This document shows, piece after piece, positions 13,816-21,721 of a stretch of DNA of 24,757 bases; positions within the stretch are counted from its first letter, which is position 1; each line of letters begins with the position of its first letter. Origin of the DNA: Planctomycetota bacterium (lineage in GTDB: Bacteria; Planctomycetota; PUPC01; DSUN01). The position numbers and the translations under genes are program-made. The notes under the pieces were generated by a model. It made no database searches, had not been told where the DNA came from, and saw only the letters and a program-made list of their open reading frames with translations. The DNA lies in NCBI GenBank assembly GCA_016872875.1, contig VGYW01000081.1, positions 1 through 24,757 of the forward strand, read 5' to 3'.

Positions 13816-16221
13816 ATGGTGGACAAGGGAAGCCTCTGGCGCCGTGTCTTCCGCTCGCCGCTGCTGGCCTACGGCTTGCTCGCGCTCTTCGGCGGGTTCG
13901 TGTGGTGGCGCCGGGCACGCGACCTCGACCTGCTCTACGCGACCTATGGCCTGGGGCCGATGTCCTACGTCTACAAGGGGGCATCGCCACAGAGCTTCGC
14001 GCTCGACTTCCCGAGTGGCGGGGAGGGCGTCTCGAAGTCTGCCGCGATGCTCGTCTACCCCTTCGCCTACCACGTTCTGGGCATTGCGCCGGAGCGCGTG
14101 TGGCCGGCGTTCCTGGCCTTCGAGCTCGCGCTGACGTTCGCCGTGGTGGTGGCTCTGGTGCGGACGCTTCGGCCTGGCGCCCCGCCAGTCGTGGGGGCAA
14201 TCGTGGCGGCCCTGGCGATGGCGAGCGACGCGCGCGACATGAACTTCGCGTCCTTCCGCCAGCCGTGCCTCTGGGCGAGCTTCTACAACGTGGCCGACGC
14301 GCTTCGCCTCCTGGCAATCGTCTGCGCGTTGCGTGGTCGGCCAGTGGTCGCTGGGGCGCTCCTCGGCGCCGCCTTCACCGCCCATCCCACGATGGGCCTG
14401 ATGGGGGCGCTCTTCGTGCTTTGCTGCCTGGCCATTCGGCCACGCGAGCTCCTCGAGAAGCGCGTCCTGGCGGGCGGGTTGCTCTTTCTCGTGATCGCCG
14501 GAGCGTGGGCGGCCTGCCTGATCCGTTCGGCGCCGCCCTCGGCCGGCGAGTTCCCATCGCGCCTCTGGTTCGACCTCACGCGGCTCTTCAGCGCCCACTG
14601 GTATCCCCTCGAGGCCGGCCTCCTGACGGCCAAGCACCGCGCCGCGTTCCTCCCCTTCCTCTCCTTCCTGGCCCTCCTGGGCTACTACCTGAGCAAGACG
14701 CCCCACAATAGAACAGTAAGAAGGCTCCGCGCGGGTCCTCTCCCCAGTCCCGAAGGGACGACAGTGGGTAGCCGGCGGCTTCAGCCGCCGGGACCGGGGC
14801 TCCCCCAAGACAGTCCCGAAGGGACGACAGTGGGTGGCCGGCGGCTTCAGCCGCCGGATCCGGGGCTCCCCCAAGACAGTCCCGAAGGGACGGCAGACGC
14901 GCGCGGGGCGGCGGCCCGGAAGCGTCTTCTGCCGTCCCTTCGGGACTTCGGGTGGTTCTGGCGGCCACATCCGGCGGCTGAAGCCGCCGGCAACCCACTA
15001 CGCTCCCTTCGGGAGCCAGGCACCGGGGAGCCGGACACCGGGGAGCGGGAGCGGCGGGTCGGGGCGGGGGTCGTGGGCATGCTGGCGCTCATGGCGCTGG
15101 GGCTGGCGTTCTCGGCCTTCGAGATAAGCCCCACCCTCACCAAGCTGGCCTTCCACCGGGCGAACGACCTGGTGCTGACGCTCGGGCTGGCCTACATCGT
15201 GGCGGGGCTTTGGGAGGAGGTGGGTTCCGGGCCGGCCTGGCGCGCCATCGTTGGCGGGATAGTGCTCGCCTCGCCCTTCTTCTCGTACCCGAGCCCCGGG
15301 TTCCCGCTCCTGGCCTCAGTGCTCCTGGTGGCACCGGCTTGCTCGGGGCATGGGAGGAGAACCGAGGACGAGGACGAGGGACGAGGACGAGGACGATTGA
15401 AGAGATGGACGGGGCGTCTGCCCTTCCTCCTGCCCGCGGCCGCTGGCGTCATCGCCGTGGGCATCTACACGGCAACGGGAGTGGCCGGGCCTGCCACGTC
15501 GGCCGCTTACACTGGCCTGAACTGGCTCGCTACCAAGCCGGTCCTGGTCGGCCACGTTCTGTTCTGCATAGCTGTTCTCGTGCGGAGCAAAGTGCATTGG
15601 CTCGCGCAGGTGGTGCTCGTGGCCGGTCTGGCCGCCGGCGCGGTGCTCTGGCAGCTCGATTCGCCCATAAGCCCCGGGCTTCGCATCGAGTACAGGGCAT
15701 ACAAGGATGCGCAGCTCTGGGCCAGGGACCACACGCCGCCCGACGCGCTCTTCATGGTGGACCCCGTGCTGTTCCGAACCGAGGCGGGCTACGGCTGGCG
15801 CGACTACTCGCGCCGCCCCTCGTTCGGCTCCGTGCGCGAGTGGCTCTACCTCTCCTGGCACTACACCTCCGACTACGCCCTGTGCAAGGAGGGCCTCCGG
15901 CGGGTCGCCGAGTTCGAGGTGGACATCGCCCTCTACCTCGGCACGAAGTCGCCGCGCGGCGCCTCAGGCAACCTCTGCTACGAGGTGTGGCAACACTACA
16001 ACTTCGAGGCCATTGATGAATGGCGCCTCGCTCTCGCCCGGCGCTACAATATCAGCTACTTCGTCTCCAGGACCAAGGAGTCGCTGCTCGAGGTCGCGCG
16101 GCGCGGCAATATCAGCGAGTTTGTCTCCAGGAAGCTGGCTGACCGCCCGGCGAGCCGCCTGCCAGTGGTCTACGAAAACGATTGCTTCGTGATTCAGGCT
16201 GCGACGGAGCCTGCCAAATGA
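13816..16221 (+). CDS. Polytopic membrane protein, possibly a GT-C-like glycosyltransferase
   Basis: Integral membrane protein of about 801 residues with roughly ten or more hydrophobic segments, starting with SPLLAYGLLALFGGFVWW. A long soluble C-terminal region (about 620-800) follows and contains DALFMVDPVLFRTEAGYGWRD. The layout recalls large membrane glycosyltransferases or related DUF families, but I cannot name one. The ATG at 13816 is chosen because the earlier in-frame start lies in the upstream repeat; no clear ribosome site is seen. A loop of about 110 residues (about 300-415) between membrane segments is made of dispersed repeats, and a further low-complexity DEDEGRGRGR stretch follows. 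The stop overlaps the start of the radical SAM gene (ATGA), so the two are coupled. Confidence 0.75.
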   Translation: MVDKGSLWRRVFRSPLLAYGLLALFGGFVWWRRARDLDLLYATYGLGPMSYVYKGASPQSFALDFPSGGEGVSKSAAMLVYPFAYHVLGIAPERVWPAFLAFELALTFAVVVALVRTLRPGAPPVVGAIVAALAMASDARDMNFASFRQPCLWASFYNVADALRLLAIVCALRGRPVVAGALLGAAFTAHPTMGLMGALFVLCCLAIRPRELLEKRVLAGGLLFLVIAGAWAACLIRSAPPSAGEFPSRLWFDLTRLFSAHWYPLEAGLLTAKHRAAFLPFLSFLALLGYYLSKTPHNRTVRRLRAGPLPSPEGTTVGSRRLQPPGPGLPQDSPEGTTVGGRRLQPPDPGLPQDSPEGTADARGAAARKRLLPSLRDFGWFWRPHPAAEAAGNPLRSLREPGTGEPDTGERERRVGAGVVGMLALMALGLAFSAFEISPTLTKLAFHRANDLVLTLGLAYIVAGLWEEVGSGPAWRAIVGGIVLASPFFSYPSPGFPLLASVLLVAPACSGHGRRTEDEDEGRGRGRLKRWTGRLPFLLPAAAGVIAVGIYTATGVAGPATSAAYTGLNWLATKPVLVGHVLFCIAVLVRSKVHWLAQVVLVAGLAAGAVLWQLDSPISPGLRIEYRAYKDAQLWARDHTPPDALFMVDPVLFRTEAGYGWRDYSRRPSFGSVREWLYLSWHYTSDYALCKEGLRRVAEFEVDIALYLGTKSPRGASGNLCYEVWQHYNFEAIDEWRLALARRYNISYFVSRTKESLLEVARRGNISEFVSRKLADRPASRLPVVYENDCFVIQAATEPAK
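14745..15016. repeat. In-frame repeat block with 66-bp tandem units in the membrane protein gene
   Basis: CAGTCCCGAAGGGACG starts at 14745, 14811 and 14877, a 66-bp (22-codon) period. Each unit carries two hairpins, GTCCCGAAGGGAC and CCGGCGGCTTCAGCCGCCGG. Inverted copies follow at about 14935-14948 and 14970-14990. The translation is SPEGTTVG, RRLQPPGPGLPQD, repeated. It lies in a loop between predicted membrane segments, where extra residues are tolerated. Confidence 0.85.
15364..15396 (+). repeat. GAGGAC short tandem repeat within the membrane protein gene
   Basis: Iterated GAGGAC/GACGAG units with one extra G give the charged peptide EDEDEGRGRGR in a loop between hydrophobic segments. It resembles the slippage-type words seen at 13661-13799. 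Confidence 0.6.
16040..16132 (+). repeat. In-frame 60-bp duplication near the end of the membrane protein gene
   Basis: The word beginning CGGCGCTACAATATCAGC at 16040 is repeated with few changes at 16100, a 20-codon period. The protein reads ARRYNISYFVSRTKE and then ARRGNISEFVSRKLA. The surrounding sequence is otherwise unique. Confidence 0.7.
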
Positions 16222-17093
16222 GCACTCCCGACACGCTCCGCGAACGCGCCCAGCGCCTTCACGAATCGCTCGTCTCGTGCGAGCTCTGCCCACGGCACTG
16301 CCGCGTGAACCGCATCGAGGGGGAGATCGGCTTCTGCGGCATCGGGGCCGAGGCCATCGTGTCGTCCACTGGCCCGCACTTCGGCGAAGAGGACGTGCTG
16401 GTCGGCGGCGGCGGCTCGGGCACCATCTTCCTCGCGGGCTGCAACCTCGGCTGCATCTTCTGCCAGAACTACGAGATCAGCCACGGCCGCGAGGGACGCC
16501 CCGCCTCGCCCGCCGACATCGCCCGCACGATGCTCCGCCTGGAGCGCATGGGCTGCTGCAACGTCAACTTCGTCACCCCAACCCACGTCACCCCGCAACT
16601 GATGCAGGCCATCCTCATCGCCCGCGAGCAGGGCCTCCGCGTGCCCATCGTCTACAACTGCGGCGGCTACGAACTTGTGGAGACCCTTCGCGCGCTCGAG
16701 GGCTTCATCGAGATATACATGCCCGACGCGAAGTATGGGGAGAGCGGCCCGGCGGCGGAGCTTTCGGGCGCGGCGGACTACCCGGAGATCAACCGCGCCG
16801 CCCTCCGCGAGATGCACCGCCAGGTGGGCGACCTGGCGACCGATGGCGGCATCGCCACCCGCGGCCTCATCGTCCGCCACCTCGTCCTCCCAAACGGCAT
16901 GGCGGGCAGCAAGGCCGTCCTCGACTTCCTGGCGAAGGAGATTTCCCCCCGCACCTACGTCAACGTCATGGCACAGTATCGCCCCTGCTACCGCGCGGGC
17001 GAGTGCCCGAAGATCAACCGCTACCCCACGCGCGAGGAGCTTCTGGAGGCCTACGACTACGCGTTGAAGCTGGGCCTGCGGCTGGCAAGATAG
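16218..17093 (+). CDS. PflX-like radical SAM protein (pyruvate formate-lyase activase homologue family)
   Basis: Predicted radical S-adenosylmethionine enzyme of 291 residues. The cluster-binding motif CNLGCIFC (CxxxCxxC) is at about residues 75-82. Two further cysteine groups near the N-terminus, CELCPRHC at about 22-29 and GFCGIG at about 40-45, are typical of the PflX-type family related to glycyl-radical activases. Near the C-terminus YRPCYRAGECPKINRYP is also family-like. The ATG overlaps the stop of the membrane protein gene by one base (ATGA), indicating coupling. The substrate is unknown, and no glycyl-radical enzyme is visible in the window. A new promoter begins six bases after its stop. 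Confidence 0.88.
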   Translation: MSTPDTLRERAQRLHESLVSCELCPRHCRVNRIEGEIGFCGIGAEAIVSSTGPHFGEEDVLVGGGGSGTIFLAGCNLGCIFCQNYEISHGREGRPASPADIARTMLRLERMGCCNVNFVTPTHVTPQLMQAILIAREQGLRVPIVYNCGGYELVETLRALEGFIEIYMPDAKYGESGPAAELSGAADYPEINRAALREMHRQVGDLATDGGIATRGLIVRHLVLPNGMAGSKAVLDFLAKEISPRTYVNVMAQYRPCYRAGECPKINRYPTREELLEAYDYALKLGLRLAR

Positions 17094-17098
17094 ACATA

Positions 17099-17126
17099 TT
17101 GACACGCAGGGCTTGCCGTGTAGAAT
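17099..17126 (+). promoter_or_regulatory. Promoter of the second restriction-modification operon
   Basis: A perfect TTGACA (17099-17104) is followed after 16 bp by TAGAAT (17121-17126), giving a predicted start near 17133. The methylase ATG at 17193 would then have a leader of about 60 nt. Confidence 0.75.
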
Positions 17127-17192
17127 ACATGGGGCCGCAGGCGCGTGTGCCGGGCACCATCCCTTGAGGGGCGACTGGCGAGTGCAGAGCCG

Positions 17193-18287
17193 ATGCTGAC
17201 AGCAACCAAGTCTCAGGCTACGAATAGGCGCATCACTGCGGTGCGGGGGCGCCGCGACGGCTGGACCTCGCCTCGGCTTGGTTCCCTGTTCCGCCGTGGG
17301 TCGGTTCTGGTCGAGAACGTGGACTGCCTGACCGCCTACGCGGGTTGGCCGTGTCCCATCGCCATCGTCTCGGACGGGCCGTATGGCCTGGGCAGTTTCC
17401 CCGGTGATCCGCCGACTTCGGAGGGCCTTGCGGCGTGGTATCGCCCGCACATCGAGGCATGGTCCAGGTTTGCCACGCCGCAGACGACCCTCTGGTTCTG
17501 GAACTCCGAACTGGGCTGGGCCACCGTGCACCCCGAGCTTTCGGCATGCGGCTGGACGTATCGCTGCTGCCACATCTGGGACAAGGGCATCGGGCACGTG
17601 GCAGGGAACTCGAATACCCAGACCCTACGCAAACTCCCTGTGGTGACAGAGGTCTGCGTCCAGTACACCCGTGAGGCCACCTTCCCCTCGAATGGCACGC
17701 GCCTGGCGATGAAGGAGTGGCTGCGCCGGGAATGGGAGCGCACCGGGTTGCCATTCTCGGTCACAAACGAGGCTTGTGGGGTCAAGGACGCCGCCACCAG
17801 GAAGTACTTCACCAGTGACCGAATGTGGTACTACCCGCCCGTTGATGCTTTTGAGCGGCTCGTGGAGTACGCCAACCGGCACGGGAAGCCGGAGGGCCGT
17901 CCTTACTTCTCGGTGGACGGCAGCCGGCCGATCACGGGAGAGGAGTGGGCGCGGATGCGCGCCAAGTTCTATTGCCCAGTGGGCGAGACGAACGTCTGGC
18001 GAGAGCCTCCCGTGCGGGGGGCGGAGCGGCTCAAGAGGAAGGCGAAGTGCATCCACCTCAACCAGAAGCCTCTCCGGCTTATGGAGCTTATCATCCGCAT
18101 GTCCACTGGCCAGGGCGATGTGGTATGGGAACCCTTCGGCGGGCTGTGCACCGCGGCACTGGCCGCTCTGCGGCTGGGCCGGCGCTGCTTCGCCGCCGAG
18201 ATCAACCCCGAGTTCTTCACCATCGCTTGCAAGAGACTATCAGAGAGGGACCTCTTCGATGAGTGCGAAGCCCCCCGCGCCTCCTGA
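17193..18287 (+). CDS. Beta-class DNA methyltransferase (N6-adenine or N4-cytosine)
   Basis: Predicted S-adenosylmethionine-dependent DNA methylase of 364 residues. The catalytic motif IV is DGPYG near residue 61, a variant of DPPY. The cofactor-binding part is C-terminal: HLNQKPLRLMELIIR (motif X) and VVWEPFGGLCTAALAALRLGRRCFAAEIN (motifs I-II) near 290-335. This IV-X-I order defines the beta class. The ATG at 17193 is favoured, with a GTG at 17145 in the same frame as alternative. The gene overlaps the next by 29 bp, the usual layout of a type II RM operon. The DGPY variant does not settle whether the target base is adenine or cytosine. Confidence 0.88.
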   Translation: MLTATKSQATNRRITAVRGRRDGWTSPRLGSLFRRGSVLVENVDCLTAYAGWPCPIAIVSDGPYGLGSFPGDPPTSEGLAAWYRPHIEAWSRFATPQTTLWFWNSELGWATVHPELSACGWTYRCCHIWDKGIGHVAGNSNTQTLRKLPVVTEVCVQYTREATFPSNGTRLAMKEWLRREWERTGLPFSVTNEACGVKDAATRKYFTSDRMWYYPPVDAFERLVEYANRHGKPEGRPYFSVDGSRPITGEEWARMRAKFYCPVGETNVWREPPVRGAERLKRKAKCIHLNQKPLRLMELIIRMSTGQGDVVWEPFGGLCTAALAALRLGRRCFAAEINPEFFTIACKRLSERDLFDECEAPRAS

Positions 18288-19188
18288 GCCTCCCGCAAGG
18301 CAGCCCCCTTCACGGGACTGGCCGCACTTCGAGCTGTTCTGCCGTGTTAAGGATGCGCTGGCATCCCTGCCAGGGCACTTCAGAAGCGAGACGGTTATCT
18401 CGGGCATCAACGCCACGGACATCTTCACGCTCAATGCGGCCCTTGGCGCCACCATCGAGGAGCAGGTGGTTGAATCGCTCAACAACGCCAGGGAAATCTG
18501 GGACCCCCAGGGCCGCTACCGAATGTACGAGTTCACCCGCCAGGCGCAGACATTCCCCGACGTGCTGTTGAGGAGATTCGCGCCAGACCCGGGTGAACCA
18601 GCCATCTTGATGGGCATCGAGCTGAAAGGGTGGTATCTGCTCGCGAAGGAGGGGGAACCGAGCTTCCGCTTCCAGGTCACTCCTAGCGCCTGCAATCCGC
18701 AGGACCTGATTGTGGTCGTTCCTTGGGTGTTGGCGAACGTGTTGTCAGGCTCCCCCAAGGCCTTCCGGCCTTACATCGAGTTAGCGCGGTACGCCGCAGA
18801 ACACCGCAACTACCATTGGCAACACGTGCGTGAGGCAAAGAAGGCAAGCACCGTCCGGCTCGCAACCGGGGTCACACCCTATCCGCGAAAGAGCGACCGC
18901 ATCTGCGATGAGCCTGCGTCCGACGCCGGCGGCAACTTCGGCAGGTTCGCGCGCACTGGGATAATGGACTCCTACCTCGAGGAAGCCCGGTGTGAACTGG
19001 TGCGCGGCATTGAGGCAAGGCACTGGCTCACCTTCTTCAAGGCATTCCAAGACAACGCTTCCTCGAAGGCAATCGAGGCTGCCATCGAGCGCGCGGCCAG
19101 GGCCGTTGCTGAGAGCCAGGCGCCCACGGACCGCGCCGCCCACGTTGAGACCATCCTCGCGGCCCTGCGCGCCCTGGTCTCTGGCTAG
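18259..19188 (+). CDS. Probable type II restriction endonuclease partner, family not recognised
   Basis: Predicted nuclease of 309 residues. The assignment rests on position, overlapping the methylase gene by 29 bp, and on a PD-(D/E)xK pattern: FPDV near residue 99 and MGIELKGW near 121, where ELK supplies the Glu and Lys. A secondary-structure pattern of beta strands followed by helices around LIVVVPWVLANVL fits the fold. The ATG at 18259 has GAGAGGGA upstream. I do not recognise the family or cleavage site. Both RM genes stand between the radical SAM gene and polX, and end 50 bp before polX. Confidence 0.7.
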   Translation: MSAKPPAPPEPPARQPPSRDWPHFELFCRVKDALASLPGHFRSETVISGINATDIFTLNAALGATIEEQVVESLNNAREIWDPQGRYRMYEFTRQAQTFPDVLLRRFAPDPGEPAILMGIELKGWYLLAKEGEPSFRFQVTPSACNPQDLIVVVPWVLANVLSGSPKAFRPYIELARYAAEHRNYHWQHVREAKKASTVRLATGVTPYPRKSDRICDEPASDAGGNFGRFARTGIMDSYLEEARCELVRGIEARHWLTFFKAFQDNASSKAIEAAIERAARAVAESQAPTDRAAHVETILAALRALVSG

Positions 19189-19238
19189 GCAAGCCACACC
19201 GCCCCCATGCCCCTCCGCCGACAGAAGGAGGCCAGCGG

Positions 19239-20963
19239 ATGAAGAACGCGGAGATCGCGGGGATCCTGGACGGGATGGCCGACATCCTGGAGCTGCTGAA
19301 CGAGAACCCGTTCAGGGTGCGGAGCTACCGCAAGGCGAGCCAGGTGATCGGGGACCAGACGGAGGACATCGCGGCGATGGCCGCGGCAGGGCGCGTGGGG
19401 GAACTGCCCGGCATCGGGGCGTCGTTCGCCGAAAAGATCGCCGAGTTCCTCGCCACGGGCAAGCTGGCGGCCTACGAGGAGCTCAAGGCCAAGGCGCCAC
19501 CAGGCGTGGTGGAGATGCTCCACGTGCCCGGCCTCGGGCCGAAGACGGCCGGGCTCTTCTGGAAGAAGGCCAACGTCACCACCATCCAGGACCTCAGCCA
19601 GGCGATTGACGCGGGGACCCTCCTCGGCCTCCCAGGGATCGGGGAGAAGAAGCTGGAGAACATCAAGAAGGGCATCCAGACGTATCTGGGGGGCCAGGGT
19701 CGGGTGCGGCTGGGCGTGGCGCTGCCCGTGGCCGAAGAAATCGCCGCGCTTCTGAGCAAGGTCGGGGGCGTGGGCGAGGTCCTCCCCGCGGGCTCACTCC
19801 GCCGCCGGCGCGAGACGATTGGCGACGTTGACATCCTGGTGGCCTCGGAGCGCGGAGGCGAGGTCGTCAAGGCATTCGTCGCGCTCCCGATGGTGAAGGA
19901 CGTGTTGGCCGCGGGCGACACGAAGGGGAGCGTGCGGGTGGAGGGGGGGCTTCAGGTGGACGTTCGGGTGGTTCCGCCCGAGTCGTTCGGCGCCGCGGCA
20001 CAGTACTTCACTGGCTCGAAGGCCCACAACATCCGGCTGCGCGACCTCGCCATCGGCAAGAAGCTCAAGCTCAACGAGTACGGCGTCTTCAAGGGCGACA
20101 AGCCCATCGCGGGGAAGAGCGAGGAAGGGGTCTACGCCGCCCTCGGCCTCCCCTGGGTTCCCCCCGAGCTGCGCGAGGACCGCGGCGAGGTGGAGGCCGC
20201 ACTCGAAGGCAAGCTCCCCGCCCTCATCGAGGACCGCGACATCCGCGGCGACCTCCAGATGCACTCGGCGGCGAGCGACGGCTCGGCCCCCATCGAGGAG
20301 ATGGCGCGGGCCTGCCAGGACCTCGGCTACGAGTACATGTGCATCACCGACCACTCGGAGTCGCTCAAGGTCGCCCACGGCCTCAGCCCGGCGCGCCTCC
20401 GCGAGCAGCGGCGGGAGATTGATGCTGTCAACAAGAAGCTCAAGGGCTTCCGCATCCTGGCGGGGGTGGAGACTGACATCCTGAGCGACGGCGCGCTCGA
20501 CCTGCCGGACAAGGCCCTCGCCGCCCTCGACTTCGTCATCGCATCGGTCCACACCGGCATGCAGCAGGACGCCGGCCGCATCACGGCCCGCATCGTGAGC
20601 GCGATGCGCAACCCACACGTCCACGCCATCGCCCATCCCACGGGGCGCGTCATCAACCAGCGCGATCCATACCCCGTTCGCTTCGACGAGATGGTGCGGG
20701 TGGCTTTGGAGACCGGGACGGCGCTGGAGATCAACGCGCACTACGACCGGCTTGACCTCAGCGACGTGCAGGCCCGCGCCGCCCGGGACGCGGGCGTGAA
20801 GCTCGTCATCAACACCGACGCCCACGCGCCGGTCCATCTTCCCTTCATGCGCTTCGGCGTGGCAACGGCGCGACGGGGCTGGGTCCGCAAGGGCGACGTC
20901 CTCAACACCCTCCCCCTCGATGCCCTCCTCGTGGCGCTGGGCAGGAAGCGCGGAACGGGCTGA
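19239..20963 (+). CDS. polX: DNA polymerase/3'-5' exonuclease PolX
   Basis: Family X DNA polymerase with PHP nuclease domain, a cytoplasmic gap-filling repair enzyme. The 574-residue length is typical. An N-terminal helical domain with helix-hairpin-helix motifs (ELPGIGASFAEKI near 50-62; HVPGLGPKTAGLFWKK near 95; GLPGIGEKKLENI near 130) is followed by the nucleotidyltransferase signature AGSLRRRRETIGDVDIL (about 184-200, the two catalytic Asp in GDVDIL). The PHP domain starts near 336 (GDLQMHSAASDG) and includes ITDHSES and NTDAHAP metal ligands. An AGGAGG site lies just upstream of the ATG. It could be co-transcribed with the RM operon, since only 50 bp separate them. Confidence 0.96.
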   Translation: MKNAEIAGILDGMADILELLNENPFRVRSYRKASQVIGDQTEDIAAMAAAGRVGELPGIGASFAEKIAEFLATGKLAAYEELKAKAPPGVVEMLHVPGLGPKTAGLFWKKANVTTIQDLSQAIDAGTLLGLPGIGEKKLENIKKGIQTYLGGQGRVRLGVALPVAEEIAALLSKVGGVGEVLPAGSLRRRRETIGDVDILVASERGGEVVKAFVALPMVKDVLAAGDTKGSVRVEGGLQVDVRVVPPESFGAAAQYFTGSKAHNIRLRDLAIGKKLKLNEYGVFKGDKPIAGKSEEGVYAALGLPWVPPELREDRGEVEAALEGKLPALIEDRDIRGDLQMHSAASDGSAPIEEMARACQDLGYEYMCITDHSESLKVAHGLSPARLREQRREIDAVNKKLKGFRILAGVETDILSDGALDLPDKALAALDFVIASVHTGMQQDAGRITARIVSAMRNPHVHAIAHPTGRVINQRDPYPVRFDEMVRVALETGTALEINAHYDRLDLSDVQARAARDAGVKLVINTDAHAPVHLPFMRFGVATARRGWVRKGDVLNTLPLDALLVALGRKRGTG

Positions 20964-20983
20964 ATGGTTCTCCTTGGGGCAGA

Positions 20984-21008
20984 CACGCCCAAGCAGAGCT
21001 TGGGCGTG
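20984..21008. terminator. Hairpin between convergent polX and hypothetical gene
   Basis: CACGCCCAAG at 20984-20993 pairs perfectly with CTTGGGCGTG at 20999-21008 across a five-base loop. It lies 20 bp after polX and 40 bp after the convergent gene's stop, as expected of a shared terminator. There is no U-tract on either side, so it may not be intrinsic. Confidence 0.55.
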
Positions 21009-21048
21009 CGGGGATGGGAGCCGTGTGCAACGGAGAGGATTGCGGGGG

Positions 21049-21378
21049 TCAGCTCGCAGGCTCGGCCCCGCTGCCGGGCACCGCCTGGGGGTCGCCGCCG
21101 TCCGAAGCGGTCGCCCTGCGGTTGAGGGTGGGCCAGTGAAGGGGGATGTAGGGCTCGCCGGTGAAGACGACGCCGGTTTCGACGTCGTGGCGCTCCTTGA
21201 CCTCCACGGCGATGATGCGGCCGCCAGCCGCCCGGCGGCCAAGCGTCGTCCGCACCGCCTCGACCGCCGCCTTGACGTCCTTCTCGACCACCACGACCGC
21301 CTGCGCGACCCGGCCTTGGGTCTCCGCGTCCTCGTAGTATGCGATCATCTTGTAGCGCTGCACGTCACGCTCCGCCAC
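21049..21378 (-). CDS. Small conserved-looking hypothetical protein
   Basis: A 109-residue protein with no family I recognise. The middle, QGRVAQAVVVVEKDVKAAVEAVRTTLGRRAAGGRIIAVEV, looks like one strand-helix-strand unit, and the C-terminus is polar. No signal peptide or membrane segment is seen. The GTG at 21378 is chosen because the promoter at 21409-21437 rules out the earlier in-frame start at 21450; the ATG at 21348 (MIAYYEDAE) is the other candidate. It is convergent with polX and divergent from the alcohol dehydrogenase gene. Confidence 0.6.
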   Translation of the reverse strand: MAERDVQRYKMIAYYEDAETQGRVAQAVVVVEKDVKAAVEAVRTTLGRRAAGGRIIAVEVKERHDVETGVVFTGEPYIPLHWPTLNRRATASDGGDPQAVPGSGAEPAS

Positions 21379-21408
21379 AGGGAGTAGACACCCCCCTATT
21401 GTTCTTGT

Positions 21409-21437
21409 ATTATACCCTGGCGGGCAAGCGTTTGCAA
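21409..21437 (-). promoter_or_regulatory. Promoter of the small hypothetical gene
   Basis: On the minus strand TTGCAA (21432-21437) precedes a perfect TATAAT (21409-21414) with a 17-bp spacer. Transcription would start near 21402, about 24 nt before the GTG at 21378. An inverted-repeat element begins only 15 bp upstream of the -35 box. Confidence 0.7.
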
Positions 21438-21443
21438 GAACTT

Positions 21444-21713
21444 CGGACAATCAGGGTGCGAGCCGGAATCGCAGGTGAAATGGGATCTTCCTGAAGCCTG
21501 AAAGGCTGACATGGGATAGCCCGGGGCAACGCCCTGGGAAAAGCGACCCACAATCGTGTAGCCCTGCAAGGGCGTAATGGCGGCTTCTATCTCGCCCCTA
21601 CAGGGCTTGCTCTTGTGGGGGGACCCTTTCCCAGGGCGTTGCCCTGGGCTATCCCATTTCGCTCCTTCGGAGCTCTCAGACCTACCCAGATTCCGGCTCG
21701 CACCCGGACAATC
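21444..21713. mobile_element. MITE-like element (21453-21705) with 8-9 bp target duplication
   Basis: The direct repeat CGGACAATC is found at 21444-21452 and 21705-21713. The enclosed ~253 bp ends in perfect 17-bp terminal inverted repeats, GGGTGCGAGCCGGAATC at 21454-21470 and its complement at 21689-21705. Within lies a second pair of long arms, about 21512-21552 with 21612-21655, containing GGGCAACGCCCTGGG and its complement, and small GCCCTGCAAGGGC-type hairpins in the centre. The inner sequence belongs to the family seen at 1-165. No protein is encoded, so this fits a non-autonomous element moved in trans. It fills nearly all of the gap between the hypothetical gene and the dehydrogenase gene. 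Confidence 0.75.
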
Positions 21714-21721
21714 GGGGGGCC

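Noticed and set aside
21379..21450. Start at 21450 for the small minus-strand hypothetical gene
   Set aside because: A well-formed promoter (21409-21437) lies inside that extension, so those codons would not be transcribed from it.
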